Source: Marinobacter antarcticus (GTDB lineage Bacteria > Pseudomonadota > Gammaproteobacteria > Pseudomonadales > Oleiphilaceae). From it: DNA of 64,000 nt. A model generated the notes under the pieces. That model did not search any database. It worked only from the letters and a program-made list of their open reading frames with translations, and was not told where the DNA came from. The stretch lies in contig NZ_FRAQ01000001.1 of NCBI RefSeq assembly GCF_900142385.1, positions 620,001 through 684,000 on the forward strand, in the 5' to 3' direction. The translations under genes and the position numbers were made by a program. Shown in pieces: positions 52,643 through 59,624 of this stretch (its first letter is position 1; each line of letters starts with the position of its first letter).

Positions 52643-52712
52643 TTTAACAAATGGCTGTTGTCGGACGCACCTACGCTTGCGCTCCGGCACGCCGCAAAGC
52701 CGGGCGTTATCT
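52643..52712 (+). repeat. attC site of cassette 12
   Basis: Left TTTAACAAATGGCTGTTGTC, right CGGGCGTTATCT. Same family as the attC of cassette 7. Confidence 0.92.
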
Positions 52713-52895
52713 TCAAAAATGCCCCCTTCTCGGTTTTGAATATCAAACTGGAGAGTGTCGGCGTGGAAGAGGTGAGTGAAGAAGTAAATTCCCAGCTGGT
52801 CCTGCGCGGTCGGTGATCAACTCTGTTGAAATGGCCAAGGCCCTGAACGCGAGCTGGCGCCCAGAGCAAGGTTGATTCTGGTCGTCAGCGATCCG
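52713..52895. other. Short non-coding stretch at the attC 12 to sterol-desaturase junction
   Basis: No gene is credible on either strand; frames are short and without ribosome-binding sites. Probably the start of a truncated cassette followed by the inserted LysR/desaturase block. Confidence 0.4.
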
Positions 52896-53858
52896 TCATT
52901 CCTGGTTCGCGATTGCGGCTGTGTCTCCCGGCTGACGGCGCTCCCGGACAGGTGCAGCAGTGCGTAGGAAACGGTGCATTACGCTGCCCGCTTCAGCATC
53001 GTATTGGCGCCAGCCGTAGATTTTGGGGCGCTCGGTCTCAATTTTGAGTGTGTCCCAGAGTAGCCAGTCGAAAACTGATATGAAGTTGGTCATGTTCTTG
53101 GTCGAGTTTGCGGTACGGCTGTGGTGATGGTGATGCATATTCGGGAATGTGAACACGTGACAAAGGCCGCGCATGCACTTCCGAACCATTGCATTGTCGT
53201 GGTTCAGCAGCCAGAGATCGTACTGCCATTTCCAGTTCGTGTGCACATGCATACCCCAGATCACTTTTGAGACGGTTCCCCAAAGAAAAACCTCATAAAG
53301 CCCAAGGTACAAACACGCCAATCCGAACCAGTAGTTTGGCAATATCAGCCACCACGCCCAGTTTTCGACAAACGTCTGGCTGGCACTGATTTCACCACGT
53401 TCGTCTTGACCACCGTTCAGGTGATGAGGCCGATGGGCCGCTTTGTAGAAGTCCTGCACTTTGCCAACAAGCCGGCTTTTTGGTTTCCGGCTGTGGGCGA
53501 AAAGATGGGCTCTGCCGTGCAGGTATTCGTCAATAAGCAGAAAGCCAATCAGCGTGGGCCAGAAATGCTGTGCTTCAAGCCAGGTAAGGGCACCAGCGTA
53601 GGTGGGAAAGAGCGCCGCCATAAGAAGGAACACGATTACCGTAAGCAGCGGGCGCTGAAAGGTGGCCAGAAAACCCAGGGATACGCCGGACATGGCCCAG
53701 TCCTTCAATGATTTTTTTCCATTGCGGGTCTGGCCACTGACAATTTCATAAATTGAGAACAACACGAGAAATAACACGGTGACTATCGCTGCCGTGGATC
53801 CGGTTTCGCGCACGGCATCGGGCAGATCGAAGAACTCTTGCATACACAGCTCCGCCAT
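52896..53858 (-). CDS. Sterol-desaturase-family (fatty acid hydroxylase) membrane protein
   Basis: 320 residues. The histidine clusters of the di-iron hydroxylase superfamily are HGRAHLFAH, HRPHH, MHVHTN and MHHHHHS. Hydrophobic segments at about 22-42, 58-90, 95-115 and 180-205. It may hydroxylate or desaturate lipids. It is divergent from a LysR regulator (105 bp apart), a typical regulated pair and unlike the cassettes around it. Confidence 0.85.
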   Translation of the reverse strand: MAELCMQEFFDLPDAVRETGSTAAIVTVLFLVLFSIYEIVSGQTRNGKKSLKDWAMSGVSLGFLATFQRPLLTVIVFLLMAALFPTYAGALTWLEAQHFWPTLIGFLLIDEYLHGRAHLFAHSRKPKSRLVGKVQDFYKAAHRPHHLNGGQDERGEISASQTFVENWAWWLILPNYWFGLACLYLGLYEVFLWGTVSKVIWGMHVHTNWKWQYDLWLLNHDNAMVRKCMRGLCHVFTFPNMHHHHHSRTANSTKNMTNFISVFDWLLWDTLKIETERPKIYGWRQYDAEAGSVMHRFLRTAAPVRERRQPGDTAAIANQE

Positions 53859-53963
53859 TTCTTATAGTTTTTGTTTGTTTCGCGCTTCAGGTTCGGCGAT
53901 TGAGTCGAGCTTCTCAAGTTAATAAATTGAACAACTACTATTAGCACAGCTAATATTATTGTC

Positions 53964-54875
53964 ATGAAAAATTTGCGAAGCATCGACCTGAACCTGCTTA
54001 CCGTCTTCGAAGCTGTAATGGAGCACGGCAGTCTCTCTGCCGCCGCGGTGAAGCTTGGCATGACCCAGTCGGCCGTCAGCCAGGCTCTCTCGCGTCTGCG
54101 GCTGACGCTTGGAGATGAGGTATTTGTGCGCTACGGGAACGGAATGCGCCCAAGCAACTACGCGGTACAGATATACCCGGAGATTCGGCAGGCCTTGTCG
54201 ACCATCAGGGCGGCAGTGGGGTCAAAAAAGTTCTTTGATCCCGATAACTCGGAACGGAACTTTAAGCTGGCGATGGGCGATTACGGGGAACACCTCCTGC
54301 TGCCAGAACTTTTACGAGTGTTTGCCAGACATGAAGGTGCGCTGACCGTACAGAATCATCCCAACACGGATCCGGACGTTGTCGCCAAGCTTGAACAGGC
54401 CCAGTTGGATCTATTGTTTGATGTCCGACCGCCCACGAGCTCCACGATTGAAAGCTGTGAACTCCTGACCGAAGAATTGGTTGTTATCTGCAGTGCGGAT
54501 CATCCGCGTCTAACGGGCTCCTTGAGCATGGAGCAGTTCTTGAGTGAGCGACATGTTGTGCTGGCGATTGGCGATGGCAGTCACACTCTGCTTGAGCGAA
54601 TTCCCGGAATGCAGCTTATCGAGAACCGGCGCATTGCTGCCAGGGTCAATCAATATGTTGCGATACCGAGACTTGTTGAGGCGACCGACGCGATTGCGAC
54701 GCTTCCACGGCGGATGGCGGACTACTTCATGGAGCGGGAAGCCATTCGCATTCTGCCTTTCCCTTTTGAGGGGGCTATTTTTGACGTGTTTATGGCCTGG
54801 CATCGTTCATCCAACGGCGACGCAGCCCATACCTGGCTCAGGGAAGCTGTGAAGGATCTTGCACAACGTCTGTGA
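53964..54875 (+). CDS. LysR-family transcriptional regulator
   Basis: 303 residues. The N-terminal helix-turn-helix is GSLSAAAVKLGMTQSAVSQA (residues about 25-45), followed by a substrate-binding domain. Most similar in layout to the NodD/SyrM/LeuO-like branch. It probably controls the divergent sterol-desaturase gene. Confidence 0.9.
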   Translation: MKNLRSIDLNLLTVFEAVMEHGSLSAAAVKLGMTQSAVSQALSRLRLTLGDEVFVRYGNGMRPSNYAVQIYPEIRQALSTIRAAVGSKKFFDPDNSERNFKLAMGDYGEHLLLPELLRVFARHEGALTVQNHPNTDPDVVAKLEQAQLDLLFDVRPPTSSTIESCELLTEELVVICSADHPRLTGSLSMEQFLSERHVVLAIGDGSHTLLERIPGMQLIENRRIAARVNQYVAIPRLVEATDAIATLPRRMADYFMEREAIRILPFPFEGAIFDVFMAWHRSSNGDAAHTWLREAVKDLAQRL

Positions 54876-54887
54876 ACTGCCGGTGCA

Positions 54888-55016
54888 TTACCTTTCTGCA
54901 TCTTCGATCCGCGAAGACGCGAGCGCTTCAGCGATGTAGCGATAGCCGCTCTCTCCGGGGTGGTAACCGTCACTGGCAAGCAGAGCCGTATCGGTGACCA
55001 CAGGGTCGTTCACGTG
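54888..55016 (-). pseudogene. SGNH/GDSL hydrolase, C-terminal fragment
   Basis: Read on the minus strand, the frame ends ..ALLASDGYHPGESGYRYIAE and ALASSRIEDAER. The D-x-x-H-P-x-E-x-G-Y motif is the C-terminal catalytic block of SGNH esterases. The gene is truncated at its 5' side (around 55016), where a cassette-derived stretch begins. Confidence 0.7.
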
Positions 55017-55210
55017 CTGTATCTGATTACGTTACTCGCTGCCGCTATGGCGCCATCAACAGATTCGATGGGGGCAAGTTTGTATTTCTTGTTGAAGATT
55101 ACAAAAGTGGTGAGGTTTTGGCGATGCAGAGTAGCTTCCAGCAGCTTTTCCATTGCGGCTTCGCCTACATTCCAAGCCGCGCACGCTGCGGTCTTTAAAT
55201 CATTCGGCAT
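55010..55210 (-). CDS. Hypothetical short protein, probably truncated
   Basis: 66 residues. The N-terminal start is clear (MPNDLKTAACAAWNVGEAAM) but the C-terminus ends at the SGNH-fragment junction, so it may be a cassette gene cut off by the rearrangement. Function unknown. Confidence 0.4.
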   Translation of the reverse strand: MPNDLKTAACAAWNVGEAAMEKLLEATLHRQNLTTFVIFNKKYKLAPIESVDGAIAAASNVIRYST

Positions 55211-55240
55211 GGCGAGAAAACTTTCAGAGTTTGTTTCTAA

Positions 55241-55453
55241 ATGAGTAAGTTAGAGTTGGTCGACAAATATGCCACAAGGGGCTTTCTACGCGAACCTTGT
55301 TATTGGGGCGTTGTGATGCTCTCCGATTTGGCTATTTCCTTTTTCGAGCTAGAGATTGAGCCGTTGGTGCTCTTTTACGATAGTATTTTTACAATTGTGA
55401 TGGCTGTGAGTATCGGCACTTCGATCTTGCAACGCATCATTGAAATGTTTTAA
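55241..55453 (+). CDS. Cassette 13: small membrane protein
   Basis: 70 residues. One or two hydrophobic segments (WGVVMLSDLAISFF; SIFTIVMAVSIGTSIL). The stop codon is in the attC left end, a cassette hallmark. Function unknown. Confidence 0.55.
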   Translation: MSKLELVDKYATRGFLREPCYWGVVMLSDLAISFFELEIEPLVLFYDSIFTIVMAVSIGTSILQRIIEMF

Positions 55454-55525
55454 CAAGGCGCATCAGTACGCGGCCTGCGGCCGCCGGCCGCCACTGTCGT
55501 GGCGCCGCTGTGCTCAGCGTTAAAT
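55448..55525 (+). repeat. attC site of cassette 13
   Basis: Left TTTTAACAAGGCGCATC, right CAGCGTTAAAT, middle CGGCCTGCGGCCG repeats. Related to the sites of cassettes 1-4. Confidence 0.92.
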
Positions 55526-55837
55526 GCCAGTGACAGCAAGGTCCAGAGCTCCGACAATCTGGTCTCTGAAATGCGAGAGGGAACCAACCGGGTTTTTGAG
55601 ATGCTTTTCTGGCACAGAGGAAATTTGTGGGGTTAGCAGTAAAAGTTCCTGGTCGGCAAAGCTGATTCCCGGCGTGAGTCCTTGCATGGATTCGCCACCA
55701 AAGGCGGAGCGTTTGCCCAAAGGGATGACGATTCGAGTTGCCAATTCGCTCAGGAGGCTGCTCTGAATATCGACAAGGTAAGGATAATGAGCTTTGCTAA
55801 CTTTGCTCGGGTTGGGGTACACATCGAACTGTGACAT
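55520..55837 (-). CDS. ccdB: Cassette 14: CcdB-family toxin
   Basis: 105 residues from the start at 55837 (MSQFDVYPNPSKVSKAHYPY). LLLLTPQISSVPEKHLKNPV and the C-terminus ALDLAVTGI match CcdB, a gyrase poison. Opposite to the array direction; the stop codon is in the neighbouring attC core. Overlaps ccdA by one base. Confidence 0.92.
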   Translation of the reverse strand: MSQFDVYPNPSKVSKAHYPYLVDIQSSLLSELATRIVIPLGKRSAFGGESMQGLTPGISFADQELLLLTPQISSVPEKHLKNPVGSLSHFRDQIVGALDLAVTGI

Positions 55838-56082
55838 TAGAACTCCCTGAATTCGTCGCCGAAGCATCCATGTTGTTCGACAAAATCGTTGTAATTTCTT
55901 ATCGCAGCGCGATTTTCTTCAACCCATTGTGCTGCTTCGCGTTTGGAAAGCTCTTCTTTCAGGGCTCGCTCCAGAGTAGCAGACAGGTTGATGTTGAGTT
56001 CCCGAGTTTTGCGCAGTAGATCGCTATTGATGGAGAGGTTAGTTGCCTTTTTGGGTGCGGTTGGATTGTAGAGTTCGGCCAT
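55837..56082 (-). CDS. ccdA: Cassette 14: CcdA-family antitoxin
   Basis: 81 residues. KKATNLSINSDLLRKTRELN is the ribbon-helix-helix N-terminus; the C-terminal NDFVEQHGCFGDEFREF is the toxin-binding tail typical of CcdA. First gene of the pair, own promoter expected upstream of 56082. Confidence 0.92.
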   Translation of the reverse strand: MAELYNPTAPKKATNLSINSDLLRKTRELNINLSATLERALKEELSKREAAQWVEENRAAIRNYNDFVEQHGCFGDEFREF

Positions 56083-56148
56083 CAGAGCCTCCAGGTGGCT
56101 GTTTAATGCACGGATTTAGTGTATGCGCACGCCAATGCGCATTCAAGC

Positions 56149-56192
56149 ATTTAACCAATGGCTGTTGTCGGACGCGCCTGAGCTAGCGCTCC
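56149..56192 (+). repeat. Truncated attC of cassette 14
   Basis: ATTTAACCAATGGCTGTTG and GCGCCTGAGCTAGCGC match the left and central parts of the attC at 52643. The right arm and GCGTTA end are missing; the sequence passes straight into a truncated oxidoreductase gene. Confidence 0.8.
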
Positions 56193-57020
56193 GGCATTCC
56201 TCAGGCCGAACACTTCGAGATCGTCGAAACGCCTGTTGCTGAACCAATGGACGGTCAGATCGTCGTCCGCAACCTATACCTCTCCGTCGAACCAGCGATG
56301 CGCGGTTGGGTAAGTAGCGTCGGCAACTACTCAGATCCAGTCCCTGTCGGAGGCGTTATGCGCGCCTTCACGGTAGGGCGAGTCGCCGCCTCGCGCAGCG
56401 CTGAATATGGCGTCGATGATGTCGTGACGGGAATGTTTGGCTGGCAAGACTATGCGGTAGTTGATGGATCGAAGGTTCAGCGCCGGATAAATGAGGTTGA
56501 TCTCCCAGTTTCGACGGCGCTCGGAGTACTCGGACTGAACGGACTTACTGCCTACTTCGCGCTCCTTGACCTTGGGCAGCCCAAGGCGAAAGAGACTGTG
56601 GTGGTATCAACCGCCGCAGGCGCGGTCGGATCTTGCGTTGGACAGATCGCAAAGATCAAGGGTTGTCGCACGATCGGCATTGCTGGTGGACCGAAGAAGA
56701 CCGAACTGTGCGTCAATGAATTTGGGTACGAGGTGGCCATCGACTATCGAGTTGGGAACCTTGAAGCGGAAATCGCTCAGGCTTGCCCGAATGGAATCGA
56801 TGTCTACTTCGACAACACGGCTGGCGAGATCAGTGACTCTGTACTCAAGAATTTGGCAGTCGGCGCACTTAGCTGCCATTTCTTTTCCAAACATTTCATA
56901 CTGATTCAGCGCGAGCAGGCTTTGCCTGGTTTGGCGGTATTGTTTGTCGTTGCGGATGCCTTACCACGAGAAAACGGAAACTATGCCTACCGATTCCTGC
57001 CAGTATTTTTACGAGTGTGA
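56193..57020 (+). pseudogene. CurA/zinc-independent NADP oxidoreductase, truncated at both ends
   Basis: In frame from 56193 the sequence reads GIPQAEHFEIVETPVAEP then IVVRNLYLSVEPAMRGWV, the early part of the CurA/LTB4-dehydrogenase family, but the first 15 or so residues are replaced by attC. The NADP site (STAAGAVGSCVGQIAKIKGC) is intact. After about 56870 (VLKNLAVGA) similarity to the family stops and the last 45 residues do not fit. An ATG at 56247 could start a shortened protein. Confidence 0.8.
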
Positions 57021-57156
57021 ATCTTGCGGTAGTTTGCTGAAGCCCAAGCAGGGAGACTGCTGTGTCTTTTGTTCATACGGCACAGTAGCGTGTCCACCAA
57101 TTCAGCAAGGGTCAGGGTGTTGTGCCTCCGTGGGTGACGATAAGCTGCTATTCTGA
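56983..57156 (+). CDS. GDCCVxC-domain small cysteine-rich protein
   Basis: 57 residues from ATG 56983. FYECESCGSLLKPKQGDCCV and FCSYGTVACPPIQ are the GDCCVxC family, with eight or more cysteines. Relatives are found beside metal (mercury/arsenic) resistance genes and may bind metal. Here no such genes are adjacent. Overlaps the end of the broken oxidoreductase frame. Confidence 0.7.
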   Translation: MPTDSCQYFYECESCGSLLKPKQGDCCVFCSYGTVACPPIQQGSGCCASVGDDKLLF

Positions 57157-57226
57157 TCAAAAGAACCGGCAGGGGCGGCTAACCGGACGCTTAATTTTCA
57201 GGCGTTGGTTCGGTCCGTGAAGTCAG

Positions 57227-58033
57227 ATGTTCGCAAAAAAAGATGAAGAAAAGATGAGGACAGCGAGGTGGTCTGTTCTGTTCGTTGGTTGGATAGGCAT
57301 CTGTCTTTACCCGACCATTGCCTGGGCGGAGACCATTCGCTTTGCGACGATTGATTATTGCCCTTTCACCTGTGACCCCTCAAAAGAAGCGGGCAAGGAA
57401 GGGTTTATGACGGACGTCGTCAGAGAAGCGTTCGAACAGGCCGGATACACGCTTGTGATCGATATGCTTCCCTATGCGCGGGCCGTGGATTCGGTCCAGA
57501 CCGGCAAATACGACGGAATTATTGTGGTTGGCAGAGACTATGCGCCCAATCTGGTGTATCCGGACGAGCCGACGGTCGTTCAACGGGTGGCGTTTCTGGT
57601 GAACTCTGGAACATCATGGAAATATACCGGAGTCGAGTCCTTATCCGGGGTCATCGTTGGCATTGTCAAAGGCTTCCATTATGTCGACCCCGATCTGATC
57701 ACTTATCTTGAAAAAGAGCAGAGAAATGAAGATCGGGTGCATGTCATCCATGGTGAGAGCACGACCAGACGAGGATTACTGATGCTCCAGGCTAATCGCG
57801 TTAGCACTTTTCTGGAAGGCGAATACTCTGCCGTATATCAGCTTGATAAAATGGGGATCAGGGAAGCAGTCACAATTGCAGGCTTTACAACTGAGGCGTT
57901 TGAAGACTATACCGGATTCAGTCCCCGCAATCCGGATGCCGCCCGGCATGCTGAAATACTGTCCGATAAGATCACTGACTTGAAGAAATCCGGTAGGCTG
58001 GATGGCATTCTCCGTCGATACGGCATTTTATAA
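57227..58033 (+). CDS. Stand-alone periplasmic substrate-binding protein
   Basis: 268 residues (ATG 57254 is an alternative start). Signal peptide SVLFVGWIGICLYPTIAWA. The binding-protein pattern is IRFATIDYCPFTCDPSKEAG, then YARAVDSVQTGKYDGIIVVG. No transporter genes are linked. Similar in type to the protein at 32857-33690. The mature part has two cysteines near the N-terminus (YCPFTC). Confidence 0.8.
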   Translation: MFAKKDEEKMRTARWSVLFVGWIGICLYPTIAWAETIRFATIDYCPFTCDPSKEAGKEGFMTDVVREAFEQAGYTLVIDMLPYARAVDSVQTGKYDGIIVVGRDYAPNLVYPDEPTVVQRVAFLVNSGTSWKYTGVESLSGVIVGIVKGFHYVDPDLITYLEKEQRNEDRVHVIHGESTTRRGLLMLQANRVSTFLEGEYSAVYQLDKMGIREAVTIAGFTTEAFEDYTGFSPRNPDAARHAEILSDKITDLKKSGRLDGILRRYGIL

Positions 58034-58107
58034 GGCGCGGGATTCGCGCTGGATATACTTGGGCTTTTGATGCTCATTTTTAAAAAACAGGGACAGATTT
58101 ATTTGAT

Positions 58108-58190
58108 GGACCGGGATTGTCGCCGGTTCGATGATCGCCATCGCCGGCGTGGCTTTCTCGATGACATTGGTCTCACTTTCGTCCCGCACC
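58108..58190 (+). pseudogene. DUF2254 gene fragment
   Basis: GIVAGSMIAIAGVAFSMTLV and SLSSRT in one frame match the membrane signature of the complete DUF2254 protein at 4902-6248. Only about 27 codons survive. Confidence 0.7.
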
Positions 58191-58194
58191 TGTC

Positions 58195-58335
58195 GGTCAC
58201 CCTGACCATGGCGTATGGCCGCCGAGAGGTGAGCCCAGGGCTGATTGTGCATTCGAATTGTGGTGTTCAGTATCGGTCGACAGGCTACCAGGATTACCTG
58301 CGCTCAAGGGTGTGTTTGCCGAGCATTTTATGTCG
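58195..58335 (+). pseudogene. IS3-family OrfB internal fragment
   Basis: LTMAYGRREVSPGLIVHS, then GVQYRSTGYQDYLRSR matches residues around the second catalytic Asp of the complete IS3 at 48946-49803, with the Asp changed (HSN). It joins the DUF2254 fragment directly. Confidence 0.85.
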
Positions 58336-58500
58336 AAGAAAGTAGTAATGTTTGAATACGAGAAAGAAACAAAAAATAGCGTTCGATATAAGGAGGTTCC
58401 TGATGAAGGAACAGCTCCTGTCGTGGGTACTTTGTATGTTCAGAAGTGGTTTGCTGGTGATAGCAAATCTATTGAGTTAACGATAGACAAAAAAGGCTAG
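58330..58500 (+). CDS. Small hypothetical protein
   Basis: 56 residues from ATG 58330 (or 50 from ATG 58348). MFEYEKETKNSVRYKEVPDE then GTAPVVGTLYVQKW is a small conserved-looking protein of a kind seen in mobile elements; function unknown. AT-rich. It ends in TAG, and the same frame continues to 58647. Confidence 0.55.
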   Translation: MSKKVVMFEYEKETKNSVRYKEVPDEGTAPVVGTLYVQKWFAGDSKSIELTIDKKG

Positions 58501-58647
58501 CTGGTTGTAATCACGAAAGAAGTTAATTTTAAAGAGCTTAAAAAGCAAGCTCATAAGAAACTATCACATGACAATTCATTTCATGAAATGCTATGGTTGG
58601 TGAAAATTAAATCGAACATCCATGATGATGATGTGAATATTATTTAG
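58501..58647 (+). CDS. Possible second small protein, in frame after a TAG
   Basis: Following the TAG at 58498, the frame stays open for 48 codons: VITKEVNFKELKKQAHKKLS, then HEMLWLVKIKSNIHDD. It has no ATG start (CTG, GTT or a read-through would be needed). AT-rich and lysine-rich, so coding is plausible but unproven. Confidence 0.35.
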   Translation: MVVITKEVNFKELKKQAHKKLSHDNSFHEMLWLVKIKSNIHDDDVNII

Positions 58648-58648
58648 C

Positions 58649-59374
58649 ATGAAAATGATAACTAAAGATATCTGGCTAAGCCTTTTTGTTTTACTTTTTT
58701 CATTTTTAATTTTTGAGCTCACTCCAATTGATTTAGCTATCCAGGATTATTTTTTTAATTTTAAAACTAATGGATGGGTTTTGGATAAAAATGCAGTAAT
58801 CCCTAAATTAATATTTTATGATGGAATAAAAAGAATATACATTCTTTTTGTTGTTACATTGTTAATAATATTGATATTTTTTCGGCAGAAAAGCATTATT
58901 GTTCGCTATAAAAAAGGGATTATTGTTGTATTGATATCATGTATTTTCATACCGTTATTTATTGGATTTTTAAAATACGTAACTAATGTGCCATGCCCGA
59001 AAGATATTCAACACTACGGAGGTGTTTATCCGTATGTTTCTGTATTATCCGAGTATCCGAGTGCATTCCAGCAAACTGGTAGAATAAAATGTTATCCAGC
59101 AGGTCATGCAAGTGGTGGTTTTTCTTTAATGTCTTTATATTTTTTATTTTCAATGAAAAGGAATAGAAAAATAGCTCTGGTTTCTGCAATTTCTATTGGG
59201 TGGGTAGTCGGAAGTTATAAAATGATGATTGGCGATCATTTTTTTGGTCATACATTTATAACAATGACATTGTCTTGGTTATTAATACTTAATACTAATT
59301 ATTTGGTAAGTTATTTTAGCTCTGATAGAGGTGAGAGAAAAAGCCTAACAAAAACATGCACTCGGACAAAGTAA
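58649..59374 (+). CDS. PAP2-superfamily membrane phosphatase (probable cassette gene)
   Basis: 241 residues, six hydrophobic segments. Signature residues appear in CYPAGHASGGFSLM and GSYKMMIGDHFFGHT (the second and third PAP2 motifs); the first is KYVTNVPCPKD. Lipid phosphatase or undecaprenyl-type function is possible. Very AT-rich compared with most of the window, and ends at a partial attC, suggesting a Vibrio/Shewanella-type cassette. Confidence 0.85.
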   Translation: MKMITKDIWLSLFVLLFSFLIFELTPIDLAIQDYFFNFKTNGWVLDKNAVIPKLIFYDGIKRIYILFVVTLLIILIFFRQKSIIVRYKKGIIVVLISCIFIPLFIGFLKYVTNVPCPKDIQHYGGVYPYVSVLSEYPSAFQQTGRIKCYPAGHASGGFSLMSLYFLFSMKRNRKIALVSAISIGWVVGSYKMMIGDHFFGHTFITMTLSWLLILNTNYLVSYFSSDRGERKSLTKTCTRTK

Positions 59375-59390
59375 AGCTGCGGTGATTGTA
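59343..59390 (+). repeat. Partial attC after the PAP2 gene
   Basis: GCCTAACAAAAACATGCAC and ACTCGGACAAAGTAAAGCTG resemble the left arm of Vibrio/Shewanella-type attC sites. No matching right arm with GCGTTA follows. Confidence 0.55.
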
Positions 59391-59515
59391 AATTGTATCC
59401 TGGCGCTGGTGTCAGCCATTCTGTCAGCTGGTTCTGTGAGTGAACGTGAGAGATGGCAGGTCATAACTACCGACCAGTCTTATGCAGAATTACTTGAGAA
59501 TCTTCGGGTAGCGGA

Positions 59516-59576
59516 CTCCGCTAGAGTTTGCAGGAATTGACTCATGGCGCGTGTCCACTTTTTTGGGGGAACATCA
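59516..59576 (+). mobile_element. IS3 terminal remnant
   Basis: GCGGACTCCGCTAGAGTTTG, then TTGACTCATGGCGCGTGTCC and TTTTTTGGGGGAA closely match the orfB end and right inverted repeat of the IS3 at 41021-42290. Only about 60 bp remains. Confidence 0.8.
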
Positions 59577-59624
59577 CTATGGCACTACAAACCAGCACTT
59601 GGCAGGCAAGTCAAAGGAAAAGTC

